The notes under the pieces were generated by a model. It worked only from the letters and a program-made list of their open reading frames with translations. It ran no database searches and was not told the origin of the DNA. This document shows, one piece after another, positions 10,790 to 21,950 of a DNA stretch of 64,000 nucleotides. Origin of the DNA: Alligator mississippiensis (Eukaryota > Chordata > Crocodylia > Alligatoridae); NCBI RefSeq assembly GCF_030867095.1, contig NC_081831.1, positions 39,381,319-39,445,318 of the forward strand, read 5' to 3'. A program made the position numbers and the translations under genes. Position 1 is the stretch's first letter, and the number at the start of each line of letters is the position of its first letter.

Positions 10790-11540
10790 AGTTGCCTAGA
10801 CATCACACCGTATGATGAGGCCAGATGTGGCCACAGTTTCCCAGCTTAACCATGAGGACATCATGGGGAACTGGTCAAAGGTTTTCTTGAAATCCAGATA
10901 TATGACGTCTACGTCATCTCCCTTGTCTAGGGCACATGTTACCTGGTCATAGGAGGAGATGAGGTTGGTCAGGCAAGACCTGCCAGTCACAAAGTCATGT
11001 TGGCTGGCATTCAGATGTTTGCCTTCTGTTAGTTTGGTGTTGATGGCTCCCTTGACAATTTTCTCCAGGATTTTTCCAGGGATGGACATCAGACTGATTG
11101 GTCTATAGTTCCCTGGGTCATCCCTCCTCCCTTTCTTGAAGATAGGGACCACATTGGCTCTTTTCCAGTCATCCAAGACCTTGCCCGAGAGCCATGAATT
11201 TTCAAATATCTCTGCTGAGGGGGATGTAATGATGTTGCCAGCTCCTTCAAGATTCTCAGGTGCATTCTGTCTGGGCTCATAGGCTTGTGAATGTCCAGTT
11301 CTCGAGGTGTTCCCTCACCTGATCCACATCGATTTGGGGCCCATCGCCCGTTCCCGGAATGGTTTATGCCATTCCTGACAGTGTGATCATCCTGGGACGG
11401 TGAAAGACCAATGAAAAAAAGTAATTTAGGAGATTGGCCCTTTCTTAGGCGTCGGATGTCAGTTGCCCTGTTGGATCTTGAAGGGGCCCAGTGCTATCTT
11501 TGTTCTTTTTCCAACTTCCTACGTATCTGAAGAAGGAGTA
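10790..11540 (-). mobile_element. CR1 LINE copy C, RT fragment
   Basis: The minus strand encodes linker and RT-domain sequence: FFRYVGSWKKNKD near 11530, DDWKRANVVPIFKKGRRDD..NYRPISL near 11130, and GRSCLTNLISS..IYLDFKKTFD near 10930. It is an internal piece without a 3' tail and is broken. It covers the same RT region as copy B, so it is a third copy. Confidence 0.8.
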
Positions 11541-11544
11541 TATA

Positions 11545-11640
11545 GTGGGCCAGAGAACAAACCTCCCCAGCACTAGCATCATGACAAACCGCAAGGACCT
11601 CTCTGGCTCTCTCTTTTCTCCCCGCTATGACATTTCCTCC
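11545..11640 (+). repeat. Inverted duplicate of a DNA polymerase segment
   Basis: About 96 bases match the reverse complement of 12431-12522, a part of the Polinton polymerase remnant. Shared words include GTGGGCCAGAG, ACAAACCTCCCCA, GACCTCTCT and ATGACATTTCCTCC. The copy lies next to the ATPase remnant and faces the opposite way to the polymerase, so it records a local inversion or foldback duplication. Confidence 0.7.
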
Positions 11641-11840
11641 CCTCCATGACATTTCCTCCTTGTATAGTTCTTTATACAAAGGATGCCAACAGGTATAACA
11701 CACATGATATTCTCAGGCATAACAGACAACAAGCTATCATCATTATCCAGAAGGTTTTTTATAAAGTAACTTTTACCACAGTTGGTAGGCCCTGCAAGTA
11801 TCATAGAAAAGTGGTGCTTCCAGCACATATTCATATTCAA
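11641..11840 (-). pseudogene. Polinton packaging ATPase remnant (FtsK/HerA, A32-like)
   Basis: The minus strand encodes AGPTNCGKSYFIKNLL, a Walker A loop in the context typical of the Polinton/adenovirus-relative A32-type genome-packaging ATPase, followed by PENIMCVIP. In the family this protein drives DNA into the capsid. Only the N-terminal nucleotide-binding part is visible and it is broken. It lies downstream of the polymerase remnant on the same strand. Confidence 0.65.
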
Positions 11841-11889
11841 AAACCATGCTGGTGGGACTTAAAGTTTTCTGTAAGGACTCTTTTGTCAT

Positions 11890-12560
11890 AAACTACTTTC
11901 TCCATTTTCTTGGTAGACTTGGTTTTGATTGTCTACTGCCATTTGTTCCTGACAATAGACCTCTGCTGTACTGCAATGGTTTTAGGGTTGTCCCTGATGG
12001 GGTTGGTTCCGTAATCAAGAACAAGATCTCTCAAGCTCTCAAAATTGACTTTTATACAGTTGGCCACATTCAGGGTAATCCCTTTGACTTCTAAGTAGAT
12101 CTTTCCTCCCAACAGTTTGTACACATAGGTTTTCAGGCTTGTTGACACAAACTATATGATGTATTCATCTGGCGAGATCTCATTTGTGAGCTCGCCTAAA
12201 TAATCACCTAGCAGGGGATTTCAGTCTCCCCTGGAGCTCACAAATATCACTGAGTCTGTGTCATGGTATAGGCACTGATCTTGCAAGCTGTCTAACAGCT
12301 CATACAGGTCTAAGCATGCATACACTGTGGTAAAACAGACTATAAAGATATTAGTGTTGCCTGAGAGCATGTAATGCTCTTTGGTGTGCTTCCAAGACAT
12401 GCAGGCCATCTCATCATCGATAAAGTTACAGGAGGAAATGTCATAAGGGGGAGAAAAGAGATAGAGAGGTCCTCGGGGTCTCTCGTAATGATGGTGTTGG
12501 GGAGGTTTGTCCTCTGGCCCACAAAAATTTGCCCTTCTTTGTGGGTGCATTTTGGCTGGT
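11890..12560 (-). pseudogene. Polinton DNA polymerase B, palm and C-terminal remnants
   Basis: The right part (12560 to about 12221) encodes a palm region with YHDTDSVIF, the DTDS catalytic motif of family B polymerases. The left part (about 12148 to 11890) reads KTYVYKLLGGKIYLEVKGIT, like the C-terminal region of Polinton protein-primed polymerases. The enzyme replicates the element in the living family. More N-terminal parts lie at 14770-17043, separated by later insertions. Broken. Confidence 0.75.
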
Positions 12561-12568
12561 TTGTTTCA

Positions 12569-13286
12569 TAGATGCATAGTTTCATAGATGTTTGGGTCAG
12601 AAGGGACCTTAGCAGTAGGGCTGTGTGAAATTCCAGCAGGTGTTTCACTTTTTTTTGGATTCAGATGTTTCGGTGGCTGAAACACCAAATCTGAAATGAC
12701 ACTCAAAGCTCTGAAGCAGCTCTGAAATGAAACAGGCCATCCACATTTTTTTGGAAGTGTTTCAAAATGATTTGGATGTTTCAGAAATGTTTCAGATGTT
12801 TTGAGCTGTTTTGGAGATGTTTCAGAGGCAGTCTTGTTTCAGAGGCAAGGAAAGATAAACTAAGAGAGAGGTGGATGAGAGGGAGGAGGGGTGGGAAAGA
12901 CTGCTCTGATATTGACATCTGTAGCTGGCCAGTGACAATGATTTGTCCCTGAGGTTCCTTCCAATCCCAGTGCTCTGGGGGAGGGACAGAGAAGCAGCAT
13001 AAAAGGCTGTTTGTGAACTGCTCTTTGCCATTTTGCAGCTGCATCTGTCTGTGTCTACAGCAGAGACTGAGAGCAGCATCTGTAAGCTTGCAGCTTGGTA
13101 ATGCCTTGCTACCAAGTTGTAGCCATTGCCAATCCTTTCCTATTTATTTACCTTTGCCTACCCTTCCCCAAAAATCTTGCTATTTGTTTGTCTTATTTTT
13201 TTCCCAAAAAACAAATAAAAAGCAGTGCTTTGTCTCGCAGAGACTCACCCAGTGCACTGCAGGAAAGCAGTCAATACACATTCATT

Positions 13287-13319
<33 letters not shown>

Positions 13320-13370
13320 TTTTTCCAGCAGACGAAATATGAAGTGTGCTGAAAAGGTGTTACTTTAAGT
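12569..13370. mobile_element. CR1 tail and truncated hAT (TAGGGCTGTG family)
   Basis: A short minus-strand CR1 3' tail (12569-12615, TTTCATAGATGTTTGGGTCAG) is cut by an element starting TAGGGCTGTGTGAAATTCC at 12616. That terminus matches full-length hAT copies at 36585, 42778 and 61619. Repeated TTTCAGATGTTT-type words follow. The right end is not visible; a (CA)n run occupies about 13291-13315. Confidence 0.5.
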
Positions 13371-14290
13371 TTCAATTGACAAATCACAAGCAAGACCTTC
13401 TAAAGGGGGATAAGGCAAAATGCCACATTTATTGATTACATGAATTAGACATAGAGGTTTGGACACACCACTTATATAGACACACACAAATCATCATGCA
13501 CAAAACTTACACACAGGCACACACAAACACAAAACAACCATTTCATTTAGACATTATAGTTACCAGCAGCAGTTGTGTAATAATAGCACTGGGTAGCTGG
13601 CCCAGGCCTTATTGAGAGAAGATGCAGATAGCAGGTAGGATGGTTATTATGAGAGAAAGATCCTGTAGATAACAGCTTGGAGCAGGGTGAAACAGACGCA
13701 TTTGTGCTCCAAAGAAACAGCAGTTGAAAGAAAGGCTGACCCAATTTGGCATTCTTAAAGTTCTCTTTTATAGGGGTTGGCATCCTTTGTTTTAGTGCTT
13801 TGGGGTTTTTTATACCCAGCTTTTGTTTTTGTTTTTGTTTTCTCTGCCTTCAACTTATCTTAGCCCAAGGTCAGTTTGGTTGTTAAAGTTGGTATCTCAG
13901 GCTTGGAGTATCCTTGCTGCCCATCTGGCAGGATGGGTGCATTCCTTCTCCTCGTTATCTTCTTTGTTCCCTAGGCCTGAAAGGGATTCTTTAGCCATTT
14001 ATTAATTACTTTACTGACTGGTAACTTATATTTGGTGCCTTGTTGCTTGCATAAACAGTTAAATCTTTTTATCCCATTTCTATGTCATTCTCTCACTATT
14101 CACCCTTTTACACACACTCATACATAAAGGCTATGCAGAGTTAATTTACTTATGTCAAGCAGAAAGATACAAAATGGAGTTTTCAAGTTTCTTACAGAAC
14201 AAGACTAACATGGTTACATTTTACTATTATTACACTCTATGCTAAGATTAGCTACATTAGTTTAGTTTCAGCTACAAAGGCAAATGCCAA
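13371..14290 (-). mobile_element. LTR-like sequence, minus strand
   Basis: Contains a minus-strand AATAAATGTGGCATTTTGCC at about 13405-13430, resembling the polyadenylation region of a reptile or bird ERV LTR. The rest is AT-rich and non-coding. Ends and target duplication were not resolved; family unknown. Confidence 0.35.
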
Positions 14291-14350
14291 GTCTTTTGGC
14301 CAGGAAGGGAGGGGAGGCAGAGGGAGAGCTGTAAGTCCCCCCACCTCCCC

Positions 14351-14746
14351 AAATTTAGATGCAGCCTCTTCCCTAGCACTAGCAAGCAAGACGCTTCTGG
14401 TGATAGTGGCAGCAAGGAGGTGAGACCAGTGCCTGCATCTGCACCCCCTCCAATAACACCAGCCATAATAACCCCCAGCACCACTAGCATAACAAGCAGC
14501 ACCAGCAGCATGACAAGCAGCACCAGCATGACAGGCTCCTCCACCCCCATTTCAGTTCCCAGTCTGAACCTTCCAGTGCCAGAGAAGAACCTGGATCTGG
14601 AAGTAGGGGACCTGAGCACCCTAGCAAAAGAAATTCTGGGCACCGAGGAAGAATCTGAGTTTGTGCTCCACTCCTCTCCAAGTTCCCCTAGAGCCAGGTC
14701 TCCTTCCCTGGATGGCAGTTCAGAGGTGGTTGACGTTGATCAATGA
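14351..14746 (+). other. Unrecognised Ser/Thr/Pro-rich open frame
   Basis: A + strand frame stays open for about 130 codons to a stop at 14746. The first half is Ser/Thr/Pro-rich with imperfect TSS repeats; the second half is acidic and ends SSEVVDVDQ. There is no ATG in the visible start, so it is either an internal exon or a 5'-truncated piece. It lies opposite to, and just beyond, the polymerase remnant at 14770. It matches no family I recognise. It may belong to the Polinton, to a later insertion, or be chance. Confidence 0.3.
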
Positions 14747-14769
14747 TGGCATAGCCATCTAAAAAATAT

Positions 14770-15471
14770 CCCCCACCTGAAGTTCCCTACCCTGTAATTG
14801 GATACTTTCTTTCTCAAATATGTACATCAGCCACTGGATAGATGGGGTTGAAAATCTCTTTGTCTGTCTCTGGTAGTTGTCTGTGGGAAGTAGTGTTATG
14901 GTCTGGTCTGTCAAAAACATAAATCTGTACATGGCCATACAGACAGAATCCAGCGTGATATATTGGAAAGGGTCTATGTAGAGACTTACCCATTTGAGCT
15001 TACCATCCTTCGTGGTTTTTTGTCCACATAAGATTTACACTTATAACACAAAGTTATAGACAGACAGTCAATCTTTTTTTCAGAAGCCAGAGCTGTGTGT
15101 CTCTCTAAGCACTCTATGGATCGACAGACCAGTTTACACTTAGGACACCTCTGTGCCTCTCCCACATTATCTGCACAGTCTGGGCTCAGACAGAGCTGGC
15201 ACCAGAACCTGCATGCGTGGCTATGGCTGTACAATGTCTGACAAAGATCACAATAATTTCTCAGGCCAAAAACCTTTTTCATGTCCAGAACACCATAATA
15301 ATGTTCATCATGCAACAGAAAGAAACAGGTATTTGGGTACTGGGGTATGTTGTGTATTTTAAAGAAATCCCACCCTATTTTCCTCTTATGCATTACTATA
15401 TGAATGTTAACCTTTACAAGGTCTTCAAACAATGCTACGTCCTTCAGCATAACCTGTTTTGAGCTGACCAC
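14770..15471 (-). pseudogene. Polinton DNA polymerase B, exonuclease-region remnant
   Basis: The minus strand encodes a Cys-rich stretch with paired CxxC motifs and a CxxxH-like partner (about 15300-15050). A stretch reading ITLDSVCMAMYR then TDNYQRQ and IQWLMYI follows (about 14960-14780). This order, zinc-binding N-terminal part and then the exonuclease-adjacent SxCxxxYR block, is typical of Polinton and other protein-primed family B polymerases. Broken; downstream parts are at 11890-12560. Confidence 0.7.
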
Positions 15472-16039
15472 CCCAACTTCTTGTGCAGCTGGTTTGCACC
15501 ATGTAGCAGTTCTGCATCTGTGGCTCCTCTAAGATTGGTCAGAGCAAGCAGACTACCGACAAGACAGAGCATATTATCAAAAGTGTTCAGATGGATTAAA
15601 TACTGCCTTTTTTTGGCAATGATTTAGGAATAGGGGATAGAACTTATCACTCTACAGGCACCACCAACCACATTGCTTACAACAACCACAATCAGCCAGA
15701 ATGTTGAATCAAACAGTATTTCTCTCTGACTTCGTAACAGCTTACTGATCCACTCTAAAAACAGGTCAGTTTAAATTAATACTTGGTGACTATAAGCAGT
15801 TGTTCATACCGTTTGCCTCAATATGGTCCTGGGCATAATCAGAAGGTGTGAATCTATTTGCTGCAATTTGTTCTACCCCCCCTCTTATGGCTTCAAAAGC
15901 CATGTGTACCAGCACAGGTTCCAGATTCCTAAAACAAAACTCCTGTATATACCACTGGGGTCCAAACCTAGCTATAGGCCACTCCCAGCATCTCACCCAT
16001 GCCATTTCTACATCAGACAAGACATCCTCCGCAGGCTCA

Positions 16040-16290
16040 GGAGGCACTACATTTGTGGGACCCTCTGAGAAGTCTTCTAAATCACTTTCGCCACCCCTAT
16101 TGTCTGATTCCACAGACCCAGGAGAAGAAGGAGACTTTGAGAAACCCTCTAGAGGGTCTGCTGATTCATTTTCACCAACACTGCTCTCTGACTCCACAGG
16201 CTCAGGAGACGACAGAGATTTCAAGGGACCCTCTAGAGGGTCTTCAAAATCACATTCGCCAGATCTGCTCTCTGGCTTCACAGGCTCAGG
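16040..16290 (-). repeat. Three 84-bp tandem repeats (28-residue acidic repeats)
   Basis: The word CCCTCTAGAGGGTCT recurs at 16145 and 16229, with a variant at 16061, giving an 84-bp period. On the minus strand each unit encodes roughly EPVESES..GE.. followed by DPLEG..KSPSSP. The period is a multiple of three and keeps the frame. Confidence 0.75.
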
Positions 16291-16469
16291 AAGGTTTGGG
16301 GTATTTGGGGCCCCCCTCACTAGGGGGTGTCTTATTCTTTCTCAATAGCCTTTTTCACTCTCATCTTTAAACAGGTCTTTACTTTTTGCCCCACAATCCA
16401 CTTGTTCCCAGGTTTATCAGCGCCTCCCCTCTTATGATGCATACAGACCTCCCCTCCCCATACATCTGT

Positions 16470-16645
16470 CCTTTTGTTTGAACAATAATCATGATCTTTC
16501 AAGGCATTATGGGTACCAACACCCCCCAAAATCTCTTCTTTTTATTTGAATAATAATCATGATCTTTCAAGGCACTATGGATACCAACACCCCACAAAAA
16601 AATCTCTTTTTGTTTGAGCAATAATCATGATCTTTCAAATACATA
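16470..16645 (-). repeat. Tandem repeat, 68-bp period, about 2.5 copies
   Basis: ATAATCATGATCTTTCAA begins at 16485, 16553 and 16621, exactly 68 bases apart. On the minus strand it encodes KDHDYCSNK in successive frames, since 68 is not a multiple of three. It lies in the N-terminal extension of the polymerase remnant. Confidence 0.8.
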
Positions 16646-17043
16646 GGAAGAAGCTCCTCAGGTTTCTCTAAAGTGTGAGAGTAATTAGCCTTGTGTTTCT
16701 TATTCACAGACCCCAAAACAGTAGCTTTGGAACTGTGAATGTTTGTGTTTTCACACATGGCTCTCTCAGGGTTTGATGATGTGTTTTCTTCTGAGGAACC
16801 AGGAGGTCTTTTCTTTTTTTTACCGTGTCTTTCTGCTCTGGCTTTTGGGTATTCTGAGCCAGGGGATTTCTAATCCTCAGGATAAGTGTTTCTGTGGTTT
16901 TCAGTGAGTGGTGCTAGAAGCCTTCAAACTGGATCTGTCCCTCTGGTGTTTCTGGAACATCATCAAAAAGTTTGATTTCAGAATATGTACCTTTCACCAC
17001 AGGGTAAAGACATGAAAGGGTATAATTGTTCTGATTTTCCATT

Positions 17044-17486
17044 TGTGAAGAAGGGTTTTTGTTTGGGGACAAACAGTTACAAATGGTATTATGACTTAAG
17101 TCTTATACAGCATTAACACACTCTCTGATGACCGTTATTAAATTAATTTTTACCTTTCTGTAGTAAAAGTGCCTGTAGTACTTGTGGTTTTCCCACTAGA
17201 TAGTTCCTCTAATGAAGACCAAAAGACACCAGTCAGTGAAGATAATGTGTGATCAACAAGAAAAAGTTTGTATATATACATATAGAGTAAAAATAATTAA
17301 TATATATCTGACAGTGTTCTGAAACAGATTGACCAGCAGAAGAAAATTATTTTCTTGAGAAAAATCAGTTATTTGCTGTTTTCCTAATAAATAGCCCCCC
17401 TCTATAATGAAGACCAAAGAAGCAGTAAGTAAAAGATAGTGTAATGAAACAGAAAAGGTGGCATAGAGAGTAAAAATAATGGTTAC
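17044..17486 (-). promoter_or_regulatory. AT-rich region upstream of the polymerase remnant with repeated motif
   Basis: The sequence is AT-rich, and a unit containing TATAATGAAGACCAAAG is repeated (17208-17225 and 17403-17419). Each is followed about 60-70 bases later by TAGAGTAAAAATAAT-like sequence. A third unit is at 30368-30384, just beyond the LTR retrotransposon that split this region. Position upstream of the polymerase start suggests an old promoter area; that is inference. Confidence 0.4.
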
Positions 17487-17760
17487 TGTGCCAGGGTGGC
17501 TTACACACCCTGCCGTCAGAACATGGGAAAGAGTGAAGAAAGAAAAGACTTACCAGGGTGAACCCAGACAAAGCCAAAAAATGCAGTGAGCCTTGTTAGG
17601 AGGAATGCTGCACCCAAGACAATCAAGAGAATCAGCTGGGGAAGCCAGAGCAGCCAGAGACAGTAAGGGAGATCAGCTGGGAGAGCTAGAGAGGCACAAC
17701 GAACCCAGCTGCCCAGTGCGGGAAATTTAAGGGATGCCGATAAAACCTTCAGCATTGATC
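17487..17760 (+). repeat. 5' LTR of the outer Gmr1-like element
   Basis: Begins TGTGCCAGGGTGGCTTAC. It aligns with 30014-30262 through shared blocks AGGAATGCTGCACCC, AATCAGCTGGGGAAGCCAG and TTCAGCAT. Length about 250-275 bp; the exact right end is uncertain. Substantial divergence from the 3' copy indicates age. Confidence 0.7.
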
Positions 17761-18449
17761 CAAAAGAAAGAAGACTGAGGAAGAGCTGTGGAGAGTGCAA
17801 AGAGATGCCAGAGAAAGGGGATCAACCCTGGGACTCAAAGAAGAGTCCCAGCAGCATGCTTACCTGAATATCGGAGGTGAAGTGACAATATCATCTCATC
17901 TGGTGAGACCAGTCCAAGACGGTGCAGTAAAACACTCTGGGGACCTAGAAGAGGAGGAAGGTGAAGGAGGGATTAGAGGGAGATGGAACAATAACCCCAA
18001 ACCCAGCCCTGAGTGTCAAGGGCAGGATTTGAACCAGGAAGCAGCTGGTGCAGAGTAGAATGGGGCAAGTAGACAGGGGAAGAGGTGTCCCAAGGAATCT
18101 AGTGCCAGATAACCAGGAAGCTGAAACTCTCAGAGATGAAGACTAAGAATAGCAAGTATATAACACCTGGTGTGAATAGGACAGGGGATGGGGATGGTGG
18201 AGTCCTCTGAAGAGGAGCCAGCACCCTGAGTCATTAACAGGTATCTGTCTCCTAGAATTATTTCTATCCTTTCCTCCTTTTCACCAAAGTTGTGGCAAGC
18301 AAGTTCTAAAGGGAATACTTGATCCTAGTGAGAACAGACAACTTGACTCCAGGAAGACTTGGCATTGACTCTCAACATTGGTGCATTAGTTGGAAATGCT
18401 GGGGAGGCCAGACAGACAAAGAACATTTGGTCAGAACACTGATCTGAAG

Positions 18450-19310
18450 AATGGAGGGTCCCTCCACCAGCTCTGGGGTATTGGCCCCGAGGGACTGGCA
18501 GCATGCCTATCAAGTAGTGGTACAGATAATGCAGGCCCAGCAGGTACAACTAGAAGAATTAGTCTGGGTGAGGACTCAGAAGGCTGAGGCCAGCATGGCT
18601 ATGCTCAGTCAGCAGCAAGACCATAGCGAAAAAATAGAAGCCCAACAAGCAGCCGTGTTAGGGGCCTCAGATAAGTTCTGAATGCCCAAGATGACAGTGG
18701 ATGATGAGGCCTACCTAGAGGCCTTCGAGCAAACTACAACTGTGGCTGGTTGGGACTGCAGTAAGTGGGCTTCCTTGTTGGGGCCCCTGCTGATCGGTCA
18801 GTCACAGGTAGCCATTAGAGCCTTATCGTGCACCGAGACCAATGATTACAAGGCTGTGAAGCAGGCCATCCTGTACCGACTCGAAATTCTCCCTGAGTTG
18901 TACAGGCATCAATTCCGTGCCCCTAAGAGACTGGAAGAGAAGAGACCTTGGATACTAGCCCAGATCCTAAAGGACTCCATCAAATGCTGAATCCAACCCA
19001 ATAGGTAGATGGTGAGAGAAGTCCTAGAAATTTTCACCCTCGAACAGTTCCTAGAGGATCTGGAAGAGGAGACCCATAGCTGGGTAAGATGACATCAACC
19101 CCAGAATATGGAGAAAGCACTACAGTTGGCAGGGGCCTTCATGACTGCCGAGAAGGTTGATTTGAAAGGAAAGAACATCAGGCCAACGGAGATAGCAAAG
19201 AAGCCAGAGAGCAGTAAGAACCCACCCTGAGCAGGGTAACCACCTGTGGAATGCAGCGTGATATGTTTCAGGTGCAGGGGCTCCAGACACATATCCCGAC
19301 AGTGTCCCAA
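18450..19310 (+). pseudogene. gag remnant of the outer Gmr1-like element
   Basis: The capsid region at 18682-18990 (MPKMTVDDEAYLEAFEQ..., YRLEILPELYRHQFRAP) is homologous to that of the inner element. LEQFLEDLEEETHSWV-like sequence and the zinc knuckle CFRCRGSRHISRQC (about 19262-19303) follow. Gag forms the particle in the living family. Broken. Confidence 0.75.
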
Positions 19311-19436
19311 GCAGCTTGACCCTGGGAACCAGAACCCGAGATGGAGAAGGGTAAGAACAGGGAGCCAGAACATTAGGAGCAGATGGACTGTAGTTTCGGT
19401 TGTCTCAACTGAGGAAGTGGAGTCCCAAAACCCATG

Positions 19437-19690
19437 GTTCAGGTCAAGATTGGGTCAGTGCTCATCCCTGCTCTCTTAGATTCAGGGCATGCACAAACCA
19501 TGATCTGTGAAGGTGTAATTGAGTCACAGGAAAGCAAACCCAACACCAATATCAATATGGTCTGTATACATGGGGAAGCTTACACCTACCCCAGAAGGAG
19601 GTTAGTGCTAACAGTAATGAACAGATTGGAGAAGATGCCAGTTGCCTTCACCCAGACACTGCTATATCCCATGCTCCTGGGGCGGGAATA
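19437..19690 (+). pseudogene. Aspartic protease remnant, outer element
   Basis: Encodes VKIGSVLIPALLDSGHAQT, with the D-S/T-G active-site signature, and ends LLYPMLLGRE, matching the usual length and end motif of gypsy protease domains. It lies between gag and integrase parts. Confidence 0.7.
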
Positions 19691-20036
19691 GCCCTACTTC
19701 TAGGAGACAATGAACCAAGCCTAGGGACAGAGAGATAGAATGACCCAAGACTAGGGAGGGAAATGACCTGGAAGATGGCTTCCAGGGGGAAGAGGCCACA
19801 GACTCTGGGCAAGAGGACAGGTCCCAGCAGGAAGGGGTGATAGAGAAACCAGAGCTACTAACGACTTACCCTCACTTTGAGGTAAGAGACCATATCCTCT
19901 ACTGAATCAACAAAGAGAAGGTGGTGGGAGAAGAGATAGTCTAGATATTAGTGCCCTGTTGATATCAGAGGGACCTGATACAAATAGCACATGCATTACC
20001 ATTGGGGGAACATTTGGGATGTGACAAGAGAGTTGA

Positions 20037-20945
20037 GTGGCTTACACTACAGACTTACTGACTGGGCTTGCACAAGCAAGTGGAACAATTCTGCAGCTCC
20101 TGTCTGGATTGCCAATGGTACTCAGACTGCCTACCCCCTCAGGCCCTGATGCGACCCCCCTAGAAATAGTGACCCAGCCGTTTGATAAAATAGCGCTAGA
20201 GGTAATCAGCCCACTCCCCAAGAGTGTGGCAGGATACCAATTCATCCTCATCATAGTGAATTACACTACCTGCTATCCAGATGCAATACCCATGAAGGTA
20301 GCAACGGCCCCCAAAGTGGCAGAGGAACTGATACAGTGGATCATGCAAGTAGGGATCCCTAGGGAGATACTCTCTGACCAGGACACAAATTTTATGTTGA
20401 GAATACTAAAGGGGGTGTGCATGACCTTTAAGATCCGACACTTGAGGATGTTGGTGTATCACTCACAAACCGACCGTCTCATTGAGCATTTTAATCAGAT
20501 TCTGAAGGCCACGATAAGGAATTGTATCCAGGGGGATACTAGGAGATAGAAACTATATCTACCCCTCTCCTGTTCACCATCAGGGAAGTGTCCTAAGCCT
20601 CCCTAGGCTGCATCCCCTTTGAGTTGACCTTTGGCCACAAACCACGAGGCCTGCTTGATATTGTCCATGAGGGCTGGGGGGAGAATGAACCTGGGGGCAA
20701 CAAGAACTCACATCAGGTCTGAGAGCTTCAGGAATGATTGGAAAGGGTAAGACAGATTGCAAGGGATAACTTGAAAGAGAGCCAAGCTAGCCAGAAGCAG
20801 AGATATGACCAGGGTACCTGAACAAGAGAATTAAGGGAGGGCGATATGGTTCTAGTTATTCTACCAGACCACACAAGCAAATTAGTATCCAGATGGCAAG
20901 GCCTTTTTAGGATAAGGAGGAAAGTGGGCCCCATAAACTACAAAG
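20037..20945 (+). pseudogene. Integrase remnant, outer element
   Basis: The core reads FDKIALEVISPLPKSVAGYQFILIIVNY... and GIPREILSDQDTNFM.. YHSQTDRLIEHFNQ, the DDE integrase core arrangement of gypsy elements. The C-terminal part near 20850-20940 (SRWQGLFRIRRKVGPINYKV) is cut by the inner element and its continuation (MYHVNLLK) lies at about 27170. Broken. Confidence 0.75.
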
Positions 20946-20950
20946 TACAC

Positions 20951-21947
20951 TGTCCCAGGGACACTGGGGCTAGAGGGAAACCCCGGCCCAAAACCAAAGG
21001 AAATGAAAACGTATACTTACCCTTTGCAGGAGTCAAGGGCAGCGGAGGTGCGCATGCCGGGAAACCACCCGCGTGGGTTATTAGCCGCGCTTACATTCAG
21101 CTGAGGCCAGGTGACGTCAGTGAGAGACGCCACCCGGCAGGAATAAAGTGCGGCCCCGGGGGCACAGGAGGCACGCTGCAGGAGAACACGAAGCCCAGAG
21201 GGAAGCCCGAGGACAGAAGCGGGCACCCGCGGGGTGTCTCTGCCTTGGGCAGGGTAAGCTGCAGCAGCGCGGGGAGCGGCGAGAGCGGCGAGAGCCACAG
21301 CCACGAGGACTCCAGCTGTGGAGCTGACGCAAGAGCCGGTAGGAGAGCGGGGACGGGAACCAGCGGTGAAGGAACCAGTGGAAGAGCCAGCAGGGACACC
21401 GGTGAGGGAGCTGGAGGGAGAGCCGGCAGGGATGCCGGTGAGGGAGCCAGAGGAAGAGCCGGCAGGGACACCAGTGAAGGAACCAGTGGAAGAACCGGCA
21501 GGGACACCAGTGAAGGAACCGGTGGGAGAGCCGGCAGGGACGCCGGGGAGGAAGCCCGCAGGGGCAACAGAATCTCGGGTCTTGTAGTCCTCAGACCGGA
21601 ACCCAGCTCAAGTCACCGAGTCGAGCGGGTCGGGGACAAGGGAAGAGCCGAGGCGGGGCCGGTGATTAGAAGCTGAAAGATCCACGACTGAAGGTGGAGT
21701 TGGCCGGGGTGTAGGGGAGGTTGGAGCCCTGTGAGTGCCCGCCAAAGGCATGTTGGCACTGGAGGCCGCGGAGAGGGGGACCCCACCACTGAGGGTCCAG
21801 TTAAGACCGCGGCTGGCGAGTTCCGGGGGTTCTGCCACCGTCACCTGGGGCACCCTCTGGGGACCCTCCCACGGGACCGGGGCAGACCCGGTCAGCTACC
21901 CGCGCAAAAGTAGCCCGGGAACGCCTTTTGGAGCAGAGGCGGGCACA
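20951..21947 (+). repeat. 5' LTR of the inner Gmr1-like element
   Basis: Starts TGTCCCAGGGACAC and ends GCGGGCACA. It contains an AATAAAGTGC polyadenylation-type signal near 21142. The downstream part (21330-21550) is a minisatellite of 36-bp units. Confidence 0.9.
21330..21550 (+). repeat. 36-bp minisatellite inside the LTR
   Basis: About five imperfect 36-base units centred on GAGCCGGCAGGGACACC. In one frame each unit encodes EEPAGTPV.EPV-type 12-residue repeats. A shorter set is at about 26570-26730 in the 3' LTR, with different unit number, showing slippage or conversion since insertion. Confidence 0.8.
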
Positions 21948-21950
21948 ACG

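Larger units (their letters stand above)
15790..17043 (-). pseudogene. Polinton polymerase N-terminal region remnant with repeats
   Basis: The minus strand starts MENQNNYTLSCLYPVVKG at 17043. It runs through basic and repeat-containing sequence to an acidic tract of three 28-residue repeats (16040-16290), and then RFTPSDYAQDHIEANGMNN near 15810, which resembles the region just before the polymerase core. The N-terminal extension of Polinton polymerases is poorly conserved, so assignment rests on position and on the last motif. Broken. Confidence 0.5.

Noticed and set aside
21097-21567. Leu/Pro/Ser-rich minus-strand frames in the LTR
   Set aside because: Reverse reading of the 36-bp minisatellite, whose period is a multiple of three, so all frames tend to stay open.
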